This document shows positions 7,563-17,262 of a stretch of 64,000 nt of DNA, one piece after another; position 1 is the first letter of the stretch, and the number at the start of each line of letters is the position of its first letter. The stretch is taken from assembly GCF_021605415.1 (NCBI RefSeq), contig NZ_WKEQ01000013.1:82389-146388 (forward strand). The letters are read 5' to 3'. The stretch comes from Pseudomonas syringae (GTDB taxonomy: Bacteria > Pseudomonadota > Gammaproteobacteria > Pseudomonadales > Pseudomonadaceae). The position numbers and the translations under genes are program-made. The notes under the pieces were generated by a model, which ran no database searches, had not been told where the DNA came from, and worked only from the letters and a program-made list of their open reading frames with translations.

Positions 7563-7581
7563 CTTTGTCTTCGCCAGAAAC

Positions 7582-8511
7582 TCAGCGACCGAGCAATCGC
7601 GCCAGGCCGACGTTCATCGGCGTAGGCTGCGCGCATTTGAAACGCGCCAGCAATCGCCGGTTATCCGCCCGGGAATGGCGAATATCCCCCGAACGCGCAG
7701 GGCCATAACTGACCGGCGGCAGCTCACCGACCACCTGTTCCAGCGCCGCCAGCATCTGTTTGAGGTTGGTCGCCTGATTCCAGCCGACGTTCACCGCCCC
7801 CTCTTCAACCTGAGGTTTTTCCAGCGCTTGCACCAACACATCGACCAGATCCTCGACGTAGAGGAAATCCCGCGTTTGCTCGCCATCGCCAAACACGGTG
7901 ATTGGCAGACCTTTTTGCGCGCGCTCGCTGAAGATGCTGATGACCCCGGAGTACGGCGAGGACGGATCCTGGCGCGGGCCGTAGATATTGAAGAAGCGAA
8001 AAATCACCGGTTCCAGACCGTGCTGGCGGCGATAGAAATCGAAGTATTGCTCGCCCGCCAGTTTGTCCGACGCGTACGGCGTCAGCGGTTGTTTGGGCGT
8101 ATCTTCGTTGATCGACTCGCCCTCGCCATTGTTGCCATACACCGCTGCACTGGAGGCATACAGCACGCGTTTGACCCCGGCCTGACGCATGGCTTCGCAG
8201 ACATTGAGCGTGCCAATGAAATTGCTCTGATGGGTTTTCACCGGGTCGTCCACCGAGGCCTGCACCGACGCCACGGCCGCCAGGTGCGCGACGGCGCTGC
8301 AACCGTGCATGGCCCGGGCGACCAGTGCGGCGTCCGCCACGTCGCCGACGATCAATTCAACGTTGGGATTGTCCAGCGGCAGGTTGGCGCGATTGCCGGT
8401 CGACAGGTCATCAAGGATCCGCACCGAATGACCCTTGGCGAGCAACGCATCGGCCAGGTGCGAGCCAATGAAACCGGCGCCGCCGGTGATTAAAACAGGG
8501 CCTTCAGCCAT
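7582..8511 (-). CDS. NAD-dependent epimerase/dehydratase (extended SDR)
   Basis: A 309-residue extended short-chain dehydrogenase/reductase of the GalE type. The nucleotide-binding loop is GGAGFIG (residues 10-16), the catalytic residues are Ser121 and the Y146-A-S-D-K150 motif, and FFNIYGPRQDPSSPYSGVIS matches nucleotide-sugar binding segments. It likely acts on an NDP-sugar in the cytosol. The ATG at 8511 (MAEGPVLITGG) is chosen, as earlier in-frame codons lie within the upstream gene. It overlaps the end of the upstream RmlD-like gene by 8 bases, so the two are one unit. The exact substrate cannot be told from sequence. Confidence 0.88.
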   Translation of the reverse strand: MAEGPVLITGGAGFIGSHLADALLAKGHSVRILDDLSTGNRANLPLDNPNVELIVGDVADAALVARAMHGCSAVAHLAAVASVQASVDDPVKTHQSNFIGTLNVCEAMRQAGVKRVLYASSAAVYGNNGEGESINEDTPKQPLTPYASDKLAGEQYFDFYRRQHGLEPVIFRFFNIYGPRQDPSSPYSGVISIFSERAQKGLPITVFGDGEQTRDFLYVEDLVDVLVQALEKPQVEEGAVNVGWNQATNLKQMLAALEQVVGELPPVSYGPARSGDIRHSRADNRRLLARFKCAQPTPMNVGLARLLGR

Positions 8512-9388
8512 GGCGATAAAACCTATCCAGTAAGCCCGGGAGCGCGGCACGCCAGGCGCGCGGCTTGATCCCGAAAGTGTGCAGAATTTTCTTGCAGGCG
8601 AGCACCGCATGTTGCGGCTCTTCGGCAGCGTCCGGTCGCGCGGCGTGCGCCTGGGCGGTCGGCGCTTCGATGGCCAGCGGATGCAGCGTGCGCGCTTCAG
8701 TCAAGATCGCCTGCCCCAGCGCCAGCGGCGTGGTCGCCTCGTGGCCGGCGTAGTGATAAGTGCCCCACAGCGGCGCGGCGCAATCGAGTTGCTTGAGCAC
8801 CGAAATGATCACCCGCGCAGCATCATCGACGGGTGTCGGATTGCCGCGACGGTCGTCCGCCATCAGCAATTCTTCCGGCTGTTCGGCACGGCCGAGGAAA
8901 CGCCCGAGCGTGCCGTCCGGGCTGTCATCGAGCAGCCAGCCGAAACGCAGCAACACGTGTTGCGGGCAGGTCGCGCGAACGCTTTGTTCGATGCGCCACA
9001 AGGCCTGACCGCGCAGGCCCAGCGGCACCGGCTCATCCTTTTCGCTGTACGCCGTGGCCCGGGAGCCGTCGAACACGCGATAGCTGGAGGGTTGCAACAA
9101 AACAATGTTGTGGTGCTGGCACAGCTCGGCGAGGCGCTCGACGGCGTGCTCTTGCCCGGCCAGACGACTTTCGCCGACCGTCTCGGCCTGGAACCAGTCG
9201 AAATAGTAAGCCAGGTTGATCAAGGCATCCGGGCGGGTATCGTCGAGCAGTTGTGTCAGGCTCGCGGCATCCCAGCCGTTTTCTGGCGGGCGGGGGGCGA
9301 GGAAGCCGATGTCTTCCTCCGCACCGAGGCGAATCAGCGCTTGCCCAAGGGCATTTCCGCCGCCCAGTAACATAAGGCGCATTCGCAT
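8504..9388 (-). CDS. RmlD-like NAD(P)-binding protein, degenerate active site
   Basis: A 294-residue protein of the RmlD/dTDP-4-dehydrorhamnose reductase superfamily. It starts MRMRLMLLGGGNALGQALIRLG, with a modified glycine-rich loop, and contains YRVFDGSRATAYSEKDEP, which matches the RmlD block Y-V-F-D-G ... Y-x-E-x-D-x-P. The usual Tyr-x3-Lys that follows is not seen; the position reads PLGLRGQALWRIEQ. It may therefore be non-catalytic or use another site. The ATG at 9388 is taken; a second Met lies at 9382. It overlaps the epimerase gene. The counterpart next to the P. aeruginosa epimerase is PA4069 as I recall. Confidence 0.75.
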   Translation of the reverse strand: MRMRLMLLGGGNALGQALIRLGAEEDIGFLAPRPPENGWDAASLTQLLDDTRPDALINLAYYFDWFQAETVGESRLAGQEHAVERLAELCQHHNIVLLQPSSYRVFDGSRATAYSEKDEPVPLGLRGQALWRIEQSVRATCPQHVLLRFGWLLDDSPDGTLGRFLGRAEQPEELLMADDRRGNPTPVDDAARVIISVLKQLDCAAPLWGTYHYAGHEATTPLALGQAILTEARTLHPLAIEAPTAQAHAARPDAAEEPQHAVLACKKILHTFGIKPRAWRAALPGLLDRFYRHG

Positions 9389-9549
9389 AAAGTCAGCAGG
9401 CCCAGTCTGATAGGAACGATGGCTTTGGCGACGAACCGTGTGGATCTGTCGCCGATCATTGCCGGAATCGTTGCATTTTGCGGGTTTAGTGCGCAACCGT
9501 CATCCGTAAAGTGTTGATACAGCGGATTTGGGGGGTGGCGACCGGCGCT

Positions 9550-9613
9550 TTCGCAAGCAGGCTCGCTCCCACAATTGATCGCACGCCCCCGTGGGAGCGA
9601 GTCTGCTTGCGAA
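9550..9613. repeat. REP palindrome pair (REPIN)
   Basis: Arms about 9550-9573 and 9591-9613, nearly complementary with an 18-base loop, in the 277-base gap between the divergent RmlD-like gene and the helicase gene. No other structure is clear in this gap; both promoters must lie there. Confidence 0.85.
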
Positions 9614-9665
9614 GACGCCCGAGCGGTACTTGCATCTTCGTGCCTGCGCCCGCATAACTTTAGCC

Positions 9666-12600
9666 ATGAATCTGCCCGTCCCCGCCGTCAGCGCCCTGAA
9701 TGGCTTTCACCCCGCCGTCAGCGCCTGGTTCCGCAACACCTTCCCTTCGGTGACGCCCGCCCAGGCCCGCGCATGGCCGTTGATACGCCAGCGCCGTTCG
9801 ACGTTGATCGCCGCGCCGACCGGTTCGGGCAAGACCCTGACCGCGTTTCTCGCCGTGCTTGACGACCTCGTCCACCGAGGCCTGGAAAATCCCGAAGGCC
9901 TGCCGGACGAAACCCTGGTGGTCTACGTGTCGCCGCTCAAGGCGTTGTCCAACGACATCCGCCTCAATCTGCAAAACCCGTTGGCCGGGATCACCGAACA
10001 GTTACGCCAGATGAATCTGCCGCAACTGCAGATCACCACCGCCGTGCGCACCGGCGACACCCCGCAAAAAGAACGCGCGGCCATGCGCAAAAACGCGCCG
10101 CACATTCTGGTGACCACGCCGGAATCGCTCTACGTACTTCTCGGTTCCGAGTCCGGCCGCAAAATGCTCGGCACCACGCGCACGGTGATTGTCGATGAAA
10201 TCCACGCCATGGCCGCCGGCAAACGCGGCAGTCACTTGGCCCTGAGCCTTGAGCGCTTGCAGGCGTTGTGCCCGGAACCGCTGACGCGCGTCGGCCTGTC
10301 AGCCACGCAAAAACCGATCGAGGCGGTGTCGCGGTTTCTCGTCGGTCGCGACCGGCCGTGTGAAATCGTCGATATCGGCCACGCCCGCCCACGGGATCTG
10401 GGCATCGAAGTGCCGCCGGTGCCGCTTTCGGCGGTAATGGCCAATGACGTCTGGGAACTGGTCTACGACCGCCTCGCCGAACTGGCCCGCGAACACCGCA
10501 CCACGCTGATTTTCGTTAATACGCGGCGCCTTGCCGAACGGTTGAGCCGGCACTTGAGCGAACGCCTCGGCAAACAGGCCGTCGCCGCCCACCACGGCAG
10601 CCTGGCCAAGGAATTTCGCCTCGATGCCGAGCAGCGCCTCAAGCGCGGCGAGTTGCAAGTGCTGGTTGCCACGGCGTCGCTGGAGCTGGGGATCGACATT
10701 GGTGAAGTCGATCTGGTCTGCCAGATCGCCTCGCCACGTTCGATTGCCGGTTTCCTGCAAAGAGTGGGTCGTTCGGGGCACCAGGTTGGCGGCACGCCCA
10801 AGGGGCGCCTGTTCGCGACCAGCCGCGATGACCTGATCGAATGTGCCGCCCTGCTCGACTGCGTGCGCCGGGGCGAACTCGACATCCTGCACATCCCCGT
10901 CGCGCCGCTGGATGTGCTGGCCCAGCAGATCATCGCCGAGGTCAGTTGCCGGGAATGGCAGGAAGAAGCGCTGCTGGCGTTGATCCGCCAGGCCCAGCCT
11001 TACGCCACACTCGACGAAAAACACTATCGGGCGCTGCTGCACATGCTCGCCGAAGGCTATAACGGTCGACAAGGCATCCGCAGCGCCTATCTGCACCGCG
11101 ACGCCGTCACCCGCAGTTTGCGCGGGCGTCGTGGCGCGCAACTGGCGGCGGTGACCAGCGGCGGCACGATTCCCGACAACGCCGATTACAGCGTGCTCCT
11201 CGAACCCCAAGGGTTGAATATCGGCAGCGTCAACGAAGACTTCGCCGTGGAGAGCATGGCCGGCGACGTGTTCCAGCTCGGCAATACGTCCTACCGCATC
11301 CTGAGGGTGGACACCGGCAAGGTGCGGGTCGAAGACGCCCAAGGCCAGCCGCCGAGCATTCCGTTCTGGCTCGGCGAAGCACCGGGGCGCAGCGCGGAAC
11401 TGTCCTGCGCCGTCGCCCGCCTGCAAGCGATGCTCGACGAACTGCTCAGCACTACACCGGGCGACCTGCAAACGGCCCTCGCCTGGCTGACCGGCACCCT
11501 CGGTCTGAACCTCGCCAGCGCCGAGCAACTGGTGGATTACCTGGCCCCGGCACGCCTGACCTTCGGCGCCCTGCCGTCCCAGGACACCTTGCTGATGGAA
11601 CGGTTTTTCGACGAGTCCGGCGGCACCCAACTGATCATCCACACGCCGTTCGGCAGCCGTATCAATCGCGCCTGGGGCCTGGCCCTGCGCAAGCGTTTCT
11701 GCCGCACGTTCAACTTTGAATTGCAGGCCGCCGCCAGCGAGGACGCCATTGTCCTGTCGCTGTCGACCAGCCACAGCTTCGAACTCGATGAAGTCTGGCG
11801 TTACCTGCACAGCAACAGCGCCGAACACATCCTCATTCAAGCGGTGCTCGATGCGCCGCTGTTCGGGGTGCGCTGGCGCTGGAATGCCGGGGTGGCACTG
11901 GCGTTGCCGCGCTTTACCGGTGGCCGCAAAGTCGCGCCGCAAATCCAGCGGATGAAAAGCGAAGACCTGATTGCCAGCGTGTTTCCCGATCAGATCGCCT
12001 GTCTGGAAAATCTCGCCGGCGAACGGGAGATCCCCGATCACCCGCTCGTTGAGCAAACCCTCGACGACTGCCTGCACGAAGCGATGGATAGCGACGGCTG
12101 GCTGAATCTGTTGCGGCGCATGGAGGCCGGTGAAGTACGCCTGATCGCCCGTGATTTACCGGCGCCGTCGCCACTGGCCGCAGAAATCCTCAGCGCCCGT
12201 CCCTACACGTTCCTCGATGACGCGCCGCTGGAAGAGCGCCGCACCCAAGCCGTGCTCAGCCGACGCTGGAGCGATCCGCAGTCCACCGACGACCTCGGCG
12301 CGCTCGATGCCGAAGCGATCAAAGGCGTGCGCGAGGAAGCGTGGCCGGCGCCGAGCAGTGCCGATGAAATGCATGAAGCACTGATGAGTCTGGCGTGTAT
12401 CAGTGACGGCGAAGTGCAGGCCAATGCCCATTGGCGCGAATGGCTGGAATCGCTCGCGAACAGTGGCCGCGCGTGTCAGTTGCAGATTGATTCGCCGCAT
12501 TCGGTCTGGCTGGCACGCGAGCGGCAGACGTGCCTGCAAGCGGTTTATCCACAGGCGTCGTTGCTGCCGCCGCTCGATCCGCTGCCCGGGTTCGACGAGC

Positions 12601-13961
12601 CGTGGGAAAGCGATGAAGCGATGGTCGAAGTGATTCGCTCGCGCCTGGGTGGTTTCGGGCCGCTGTCGCTAGATGCGATCGCCGGCCCGCTCGGTTTGCC
12701 GAGTTCGAGCGTCAATCAGGCCTTGGCGCAACTGGAACGCGAAGGTTATGTGCTGCGAGGTCATTTCACCCCGGGCGAAAGCGCCGAGGAATGGTGCGAG
12801 CGGCATTTGCTGGCGCGGATTCATCGCTACACCGTCAAGCGCTTGCGGCGGGAAATCGAACCGGTGGCGTTGCAGGATTTCATGCGTTTTCTATTCGACT
12901 GGCAGCATCTTTCGAAGACCAGCCAAGGTCAGGGCAGCGCAGTGTTGCCGGCGATTGTCGGCCAGTTCGAAGGCTATCCGGCCGCAGCGTCCGCCTGGGA
13001 CAGCGACATTCTTCCGGCCCGGCTCAAGGATTATTCGCCCGCGTGGCTGGATGATTTGTGCCGCAACGGCAAACTGGTGTGGACGCGCCTCAGTGCCCGG
13101 CAAAAAGTCAGCGGCACGGCGTTGCGCAGTACGCCGGTCGTGTTGCTGCCGCGCCCTCAGGTCGGCTTGTGGAGCGCACTCGCCGAACAGACGCCGGTCA
13201 GCGAACTGTCACCCAAGACCCAAAAAGTCTACGAAGCACTGAGTCAGCATGGCGCGCTGTTTTTCGATGAGTTGACTCATGAAGCGCACCTGCTGCGCGC
13301 CGAACTGGAAATCGCCTTGCAGGAGCTGGTCGGCGCCGGCCTGGTGAACGCCGACAGCTTCGCTGGTTTGCGTGCGCTGATTACCCCAGCGAGCAAACGC
13401 CAGCAGCGCAGCAGCCGTCGTGGACGCGGGGCGTTCATCGGCGGCATGGACGATGCCGGACGCTGGGCATTGGTGCGGCGCGGCCCGGCGCCAATGGCCA
13501 AGGACTCTTTAGAGGCACTTGAACACATTGCGATGACCTTGCTGCGTCGCTACGGCGTGGTGTTCTGGCGTTTGCTGGAACGTGAGGCGGACTGGTTGCC
13601 GAGCTGGCGTGAATTGCTGCGCATCTTTCATCGACTGGAAGCACGCGGCGAGATTCGTGGCGGGCGGTTTGTCAGTGGGCTGGCGGGTGAGCAATTCGCG
13701 CTGCCCGAGGCCATTGCGTTGTTGCGCGAAGTGCGTCGGCGCCCACATGACGGCAGCTTGATTGCGGTGTGCGGGGTTGATCCGCTGAATCTGGCCGGGA
13801 CGTTGTTGCCGGGAGTGAAAGTACCGGCACTGGCGAGTAACCGGTTGGTGTATCGGGACGGGATTGCGGTGGCGGCGGTGATCGCCGGTAAACCGCAGTT
13901 TTGTGGAGAGTTGGCACCGGAAGTAATGGTGGACGTGCGCGAAAAACTGTTCCGGCACTGA
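9666..13961 (+). CDS. lhr: Lhr-family giant superfamily-2 helicase
   Basis: A 1431-residue helicase. The core has Walker A APTGSGKT (residues 50-57), TPESLYVLL, motif II DEIH (177-180), SATQKP (motif III), and the C-terminal RecA motifs IFVNTRRLAERL, VATASLELGIDIGEVDLV and QRVGRSGHQVGG. Next come winged-helix and beta-bundle domains typical of Lhr-core (to about residue 870), then a long Lhr-CTD to the end. Lhr proteins translocate 3'-5' on single-stranded DNA, prefer RNA:DNA duplexes and act in repair; some CTDs are associated with glycosylase-like activity. The ATG at 9666 (MNLPVPAVSALNGFHPAV) follows weak Shine-Dalgarno sequence and is chosen over an in-frame GTG at 9591 inside the REP. 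It stands alone. Confidence 0.93.
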   Translation: MNLPVPAVSALNGFHPAVSAWFRNTFPSVTPAQARAWPLIRQRRSTLIAAPTGSGKTLTAFLAVLDDLVHRGLENPEGLPDETLVVYVSPLKALSNDIRLNLQNPLAGITEQLRQMNLPQLQITTAVRTGDTPQKERAAMRKNAPHILVTTPESLYVLLGSESGRKMLGTTRTVIVDEIHAMAAGKRGSHLALSLERLQALCPEPLTRVGLSATQKPIEAVSRFLVGRDRPCEIVDIGHARPRDLGIEVPPVPLSAVMANDVWELVYDRLAELAREHRTTLIFVNTRRLAERLSRHLSERLGKQAVAAHHGSLAKEFRLDAEQRLKRGELQVLVATASLELGIDIGEVDLVCQIASPRSIAGFLQRVGRSGHQVGGTPKGRLFATSRDDLIECAALLDCVRRGELDILHIPVAPLDVLAQQIIAEVSCREWQEEALLALIRQAQPYATLDEKHYRALLHMLAEGYNGRQGIRSAYLHRDAVTRSLRGRRGAQLAAVTSGGTIPDNADYSVLLEPQGLNIGSVNEDFAVESMAGDVFQLGNTSYRILRVDTGKVRVEDAQGQPPSIPFWLGEAPGRSAELSCAVARLQAMLDELLSTTPGDLQTALAWLTGTLGLNLASAEQLVDYLAPARLTFGALPSQDTLLMERFFDESGGTQLIIHTPFGSRINRAWGLALRKRFCRTFNFELQAAASEDAIVLSLSTSHSFELDEVWRYLHSNSAEHILIQAVLDAPLFGVRWRWNAGVALALPRFTGGRKVAPQIQRMKSEDLIASVFPDQIACLENLAGEREIPDHPLVEQTLDDCLHEAMDSDGWLNLLRRMEAGEVRLIARDLPAPSPLAAEILSARPYTFLDDAPLEERRTQAVLSRRWSDPQSTDDLGALDAEAIKGVREEAWPAPSSADEMHEALMSLACISDGEVQANAHWREWLESLANSGRACQLQIDSPHSVWLARERQTCLQAVYPQASLLPPLDPLPGFDEPWESDEAMVEVIRSRLGGFGPLSLDAIAGPLGLPSSSVNQALAQLEREGYVLRGHFTPGESAEEWCERHLLARIHRYTVKRLRREIEPVALQDFMRFLFDWQHLSKTSQGQGSAVLPAIVGQFEGYPAAASAWDSDILPARLKDYSPAWLDDLCRNGKLVWTRLSARQKVSGTALRSTPVVLLPRPQVGLWSALAEQTPVSELSPKTQKVYEALSQHGALFFDELTHEAHLLRAELEIALQELVGAGLVNADSFAGLRALITPASKRQQRSSRRGRGAFIGGMDDAGRWALVRRGPAPMAKDSLEALEHIAMTLLRRYGVVFWRLLEREADWLPSWRELLRIFHRLEARGEIRGGRFVSGLAGEQFALPEAIALLREVRRRPHDGSLIAVCGVDPLNLAGTLLPGVKVPALASNRLVYRDGIAVAAVIAGKPQFCGELAPEVMVDVREKLFRH

Positions 13962-13980
13962 TGTCGTCTTTGCTGGCCCC

Positions 13981-14070
13981 ATCGCGGGTAAGCCCGCTCC
14001 CACAGGGATTTGTGGCGTAACCCATACTCCGGATCACGCAGAAACCTGTGGGAGCGGGCTTGCCCGCGAT
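13981..14070. repeat. REP palindrome pair (REPIN)
   Basis: Arms 13981-14005 and 14046-14070 are complementary over 25 bases with one mismatch; spacer 40 bases. It occupies the first third of the 309-base gap after lhr. Confidence 0.9.
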
Positions 14071-14114
14071 GAGGCCAGCCAACCCAGCACAAAATTTATT
14101 GTGTCCGGGGGGGC

Positions 14115-14172
14115 CCGCAGGCTGCGATCTTTTGATCCGAAAAAAACAACATCAAACGATTACAGCCTGCGG
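14115..14172. repeat. Imperfect inverted repeat related to the 28-bp element
   Basis: Arms 14115-14136 and 14151-14172 match in 19 of 22 positions. The core GCAGGCTGCGATCTTTTG is shared with 2802-2829 and with 18283-18300. It lies in the second part of the lhr-DUF72 gap; the remaining roughly 100 bases (14173-14270) hold only the DUF72 gene's upstream region with a GGAGGG ribosome site at 14261. Confidence 0.7.
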
Positions 14173-14270
14173 TAGTGCCTGCAAGGAAGGCGACCATCGG
14201 TAGGGTTGGCGAAACTTTACGGCCCTCACCGAAGTCATCCACAGACAGACGCATTCAACGGGAGGGCGGC

Positions 14271-15197
14271 ATGGCGGCGATCCATATCGGTATTTCAGGC
14301 TGGCGCTACGCACCGTGGCGAGGGGATTTCTACCCGAAGGGACTGACTCAGAAACGCGAATTGCAATTCGCTTCGCGGGCGGTCAACAGCATCGAAATCA
14401 ATGGCTCGTTCTATGCCCTGCAACGGCCCGAACGCTACGCCCAGTGGTATGACGAAACCCCGGATGGCTTCGTGTTCAGCGTCAAGGGCCCGCGTTTCAT
14501 CACCCACACTCGTCGTCTGCGGGAAATCCACAAGCCTCTGGCAAATTTCTTCGCCTCCGGCGTGCTGGAGCTCAAGGAAAAACTCGGCCCGTTCCTCTGG
14601 CAATTCCCGCCCAATTTCAAATTCGACGCCGAACTGTTCGAGAACTTCCTCGGGCAATTGCCGCGTGATACCGCAGCGGCCGCCGCCCTCGCCCGCCAGC
14701 ACGACGAACATTACAAAGGACAGGCGAGCACAACGGCGTGGCGTAAAAAGCCGCTGCGCCACGCAGTGGAAATCCGCAACGAAAGCTTCATCGATCCGGA
14801 CTTCGTGCGCCTGCTCAAGCGCTATAACACCGCGCTGGTGGTTGCTGACACCGCCGGTAAATGGCCTTATCGGGAAGACCTGACCAGTGACTTCGTCTAC
14901 GTGCGCCTGCATGGCGCCGAAGAACTCTACGCCAGCGGCTATTCGCCCCAAGCCCTTAACCGCTGGGGTGACCGGATTGATGCCTGGCATCACGGCCACC
15001 AACCCGGTGATGCGCACCTGATTGCGCCGCGCCTGAAACCGCGCGCACGTAAATCCCGCGAGGTGTTCTGTTACTTCGACAACGACGTCAAAGTCCACGC
15101 GCCCTATGACGCACGCCAGTTGTTGGAGCGCTTCGAACTCGACAAAGACCTGGCAGTCGCCCCCGGTGAACCGGCTGCCGAAGGAGTGCTGTCATGA
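14271..15197 (+). CDS. DUF72 family protein (TIM-barrel-like)
   Basis: A 308-residue DUF72 (YecE-like) protein. It opens with the family signature [22 protein letters not shown], then YFA-type motifs: [52 protein letters not shown] and [40 protein letters not shown] and [15 protein letters not shown] close the domain. The fold is a TIM barrel with conserved acidic and aromatic residues; the reaction is unknown. The ATG at 14271 has GGAGGG 4 bases before it. The stop overlaps the next gene (ATGA), so the four genes to 18233 form one coupled operon. Confidence 0.88.
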   Translation: MAAIHIGISGWRYAPWRGDFYPKGLTQKRELQFASRAVNSIEINGSFYALQRPERYAQWYDETPDGFVFSVKGPRFITHTRRLREIHKPLANFFASGVLELKEKLGPFLWQFPPNFKFDAELFENFLGQLPRDTAAAAALARQHDEHYKGQASTTAWRKKPLRHAVEIRNESFIDPDFVRLLKRYNTALVVADTAGKWPYREDLTSDFVYVRLHGAEELYASGYSPQALNRWGDRIDAWHHGHQPGDAHLIAPRLKPRARKSREVFCYFDNDVKVHAPYDARQLLERFELDKDLAVAPGEPAAEGVLS

Positions 15198-15991
15198 ACC
15201 TTCCCGATCCGGTCGGCATGACTGACGAGCAGGCCACCATCGACCCTGTCGTGCACCGTTTTACCGTGCTGACGGTCAACACCCACAAGGGCTTCACCGC
15301 GCTCAACCGGCGATTCATCCTTCCGGAATTACGTGAAGCGGTCCGCAGCGTGTCCGCCGACGTGGTGTTCTTGCAAGAAGTCCATGGCACTCACGAACAT
15401 CATCCCAAGCGCTACACCGAGTGGCCGGCGATGCCGCAGTACGAATTCCTCGCCGACACTTTGTGGCCGCAGTTCGCCTATGGACGCAATGCGGTGTACC
15501 CGGCGGGCGATCACGGCAATGCGCTGCTGTCGAAATTCCAGATCATCCGCCATGACAACCTCGACGTATCGATCAGCGGCCACGAAAACCGTGGCCTGTT
15601 GCACTGCGTCTTGCGTCTGCCCGGCGATGGCAACGAAGTGCACGCGATTTGTGTGCATCTGGGGCTGAAAGAAACGCATCGCAACGCGCAGCTGAAACTG
15701 CTCGGTGAGCGTCTGGCCGAGCTGCCGCCAGACGCGCCGGTCATCGTCGCCGGAGACTTCAACGATTGGCGCCAGCGCGCCGACGCATTGCTCAAACCCT
15801 GCGGCCTGCGCGAGGTGTTCGCCGAGCACCATGGCAAACCGGCACGCAGTTTCCCGGCGCGTCTGCCGGCCCTGCGACTGGACAGGATTTACGTGCGCAA
15901 CCTCAAGGCCAGCCAGCCGAAAGTGTTGGCGAATCGTCCCTGGTCACACCTTTCCGACCACGTGCCGTTATCGGTGGAGATCGAACTATGA
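15194..15991 (+). CDS. YbhP-like endonuclease/exonuclease/phosphatase family protein
   Basis: A 265-residue member of the EEP superfamily (DNase I/sphingomyelinase fold). Visible motifs: LTVNTHKGF near residue 28, VFLQEVHG (metal-binding Glu), [23 protein letters not shown] (catalytic Asp-Asn) and the C-terminal [10 protein letters not shown] (His of the catalytic pair). In E. coli the homologue ybhP lies beside clsB (ybhO) and ybhN, the same order as here, which suggests a lipid phosphodiesterase-type role rather than DNA repair. The start overlaps the DUF72 stop and its own stop overlaps clsB. Confidence 0.85.
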   Translation: MNLPDPVGMTDEQATIDPVVHRFTVLTVNTHKGFTALNRRFILPELREAVRSVSADVVFLQEVHGTHEHHPKRYTEWPAMPQYEFLADTLWPQFAYGRNAVYPAGDHGNALLSKFQIIRHDNLDVSISGHENRGLLHCVLRLPGDGNEVHAICVHLGLKETHRNAQLKLLGERLAELPPDAPVIVAGDFNDWRQRADALLKPCGLREVFAEHHGKPARSFPARLPALRLDRIYVRNLKASQPKVLANRPWSHLSDHVPLSVEIEL

Positions 15992-17262
15992 GCAGCGCAC
16001 CGCTGGAGAAAACCGCCGTAGAGCACATCAGCACTACGGCGTCGGTACGCGAACCGGGCATCGTTGATGTCGAGTACGGTTGGCAGGGCAACAATCGCGT
16101 GGAGTTGCTGGAAAACGGCGAGGAATATTTCCCTCGGGTATTCGAGGCGATGCGTGCCGCGCAGAGCGAAATCCTTTTGGAAACCTTCATCGTTTTCGAA
16201 GACAAGGTCGGCCTCGAATTGCAGCAGATTCTGATCGATGCGGCGAAACGCGGCGTGCGCACCACCGTCAGTCTGGACGGCTTCGGTTGCGGCGAATTGA
16301 CCACCGGCTATCTCACGGCGTTGAGCGAGGCCGGTGTGCATCTGCAAATGTTCGACCCGGCGCCGAAACATTTGGGCATTCGCACCAACTGGTTCCGACG
16401 CCTGCATCGCAAGATTGTGGTGGTCGATGGCACGATTGCATTCATTGGCGGGATTAATTTTTCCGGTGATCACCTCGCCGATTTCGGCCCGGAAGCGAAG
16501 CAGGATTATTCCGTTGAAATCCAGGGCCCGGCAGTGGCCGACATCCATCATTTCGCCTTGCTGCAAAGCGGTCGTCAGGGCCGCGCCAAATACTGGTGGC
16601 AGCGCCGAAAGCAGCGTCACTCAGAGTTGGCGATCAACGATCACGACGGCCAGGTACGCCTGGTGTTTCGCGACAACGATCAGCATCACAACGATATCGA
16701 AGAGGTGTACCTGCAAGTGCTGCGTACCGCGCAACGGCGCGTGGTGATCGCCAACGCCTATTTTTTCCCCGGCTATCGCTTGCTGCGCGAGATCCGCAAC
16801 GCCGCGCGCCGTGGCGTCGAGGTACGCCTGATTTTGCAAGGTCAGCCAGACATGATGGTGGCCAAGCTCGCCGCCCGCCTGACGTACGACTATCTGCTTC
16901 GATCCGGCGTGCAGATCCACGAGTACTGCGAACGGCCGCTGCACGGCAAAGTCGCCCTGGTGGACGAGGACTGGAGCACTGTCGGTTCCAGCAATCTCGA
17001 CCCGCTGAGCTTGTCGCTGAACCTTGAAGCCAATGTGCTGATCCGCGACCGCGCCTTTAACCGCAAGCTGTTCAACCGCCTCGAAGACCTCAGCGAAAAC
17101 CACTGCAAGGCGATGGATCCGGCCAAGGCACCCAAGGGGCGTCTGTGGCGCATGACCGTGGGTTTTCTGGTGTTTCACTTTCTGCGGCACTTCCCGGCAA
17201 TGGCCGGTTGGTTGCCCGCGCATAAACCACGGCTCAAGCCGTTTGGCGGAGACGGCCTATGA
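15988..17262 (+). CDS. clsB: Cardiolipin synthase B
   Basis: A 424-residue phospholipase D superfamily enzyme with two HKD motifs: His140-x-Lys142-x4-Asp147 ([16 protein letters not shown]) and His319-x-Lys321-x4-Asp326 ([20 protein letters not shown]). It lacks the two N-terminal membrane helices of ClsA, as expected for ClsB, and attaches peripherally; the end carries a hydrophobic patch ([17 protein letters not shown]). ClsB makes cardiolipin, and possibly phosphatidylglycerol, by phosphatidyl transfer. The ATG at 15988 overlaps the upstream stop and the stop overlaps ybhN, both as ATGA. Confidence 0.92.
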   Translation: MSSAPLEKTAVEHISTTASVREPGIVDVEYGWQGNNRVELLENGEEYFPRVFEAMRAAQSEILLETFIVFEDKVGLELQQILIDAAKRGVRTTVSLDGFGCGELTTGYLTALSEAGVHLQMFDPAPKHLGIRTNWFRRLHRKIVVVDGTIAFIGGINFSGDHLADFGPEAKQDYSVEIQGPAVADIHHFALLQSGRQGRAKYWWQRRKQRHSELAINDHDGQVRLVFRDNDQHHNDIEEVYLQVLRTAQRRVVIANAYFFPGYRLLREIRNAARRGVEVRLILQGQPDMMVAKLAARLTYDYLLRSGVQIHEYCERPLHGKVALVDEDWSTVGSSNLDPLSLSLNLEANVLIRDRAFNRKLFNRLEDLSENHCKAMDPAKAPKGRLWRMTVGFLVFHFLRHFPAMAGWLPAHKPRLKPFGGDGL

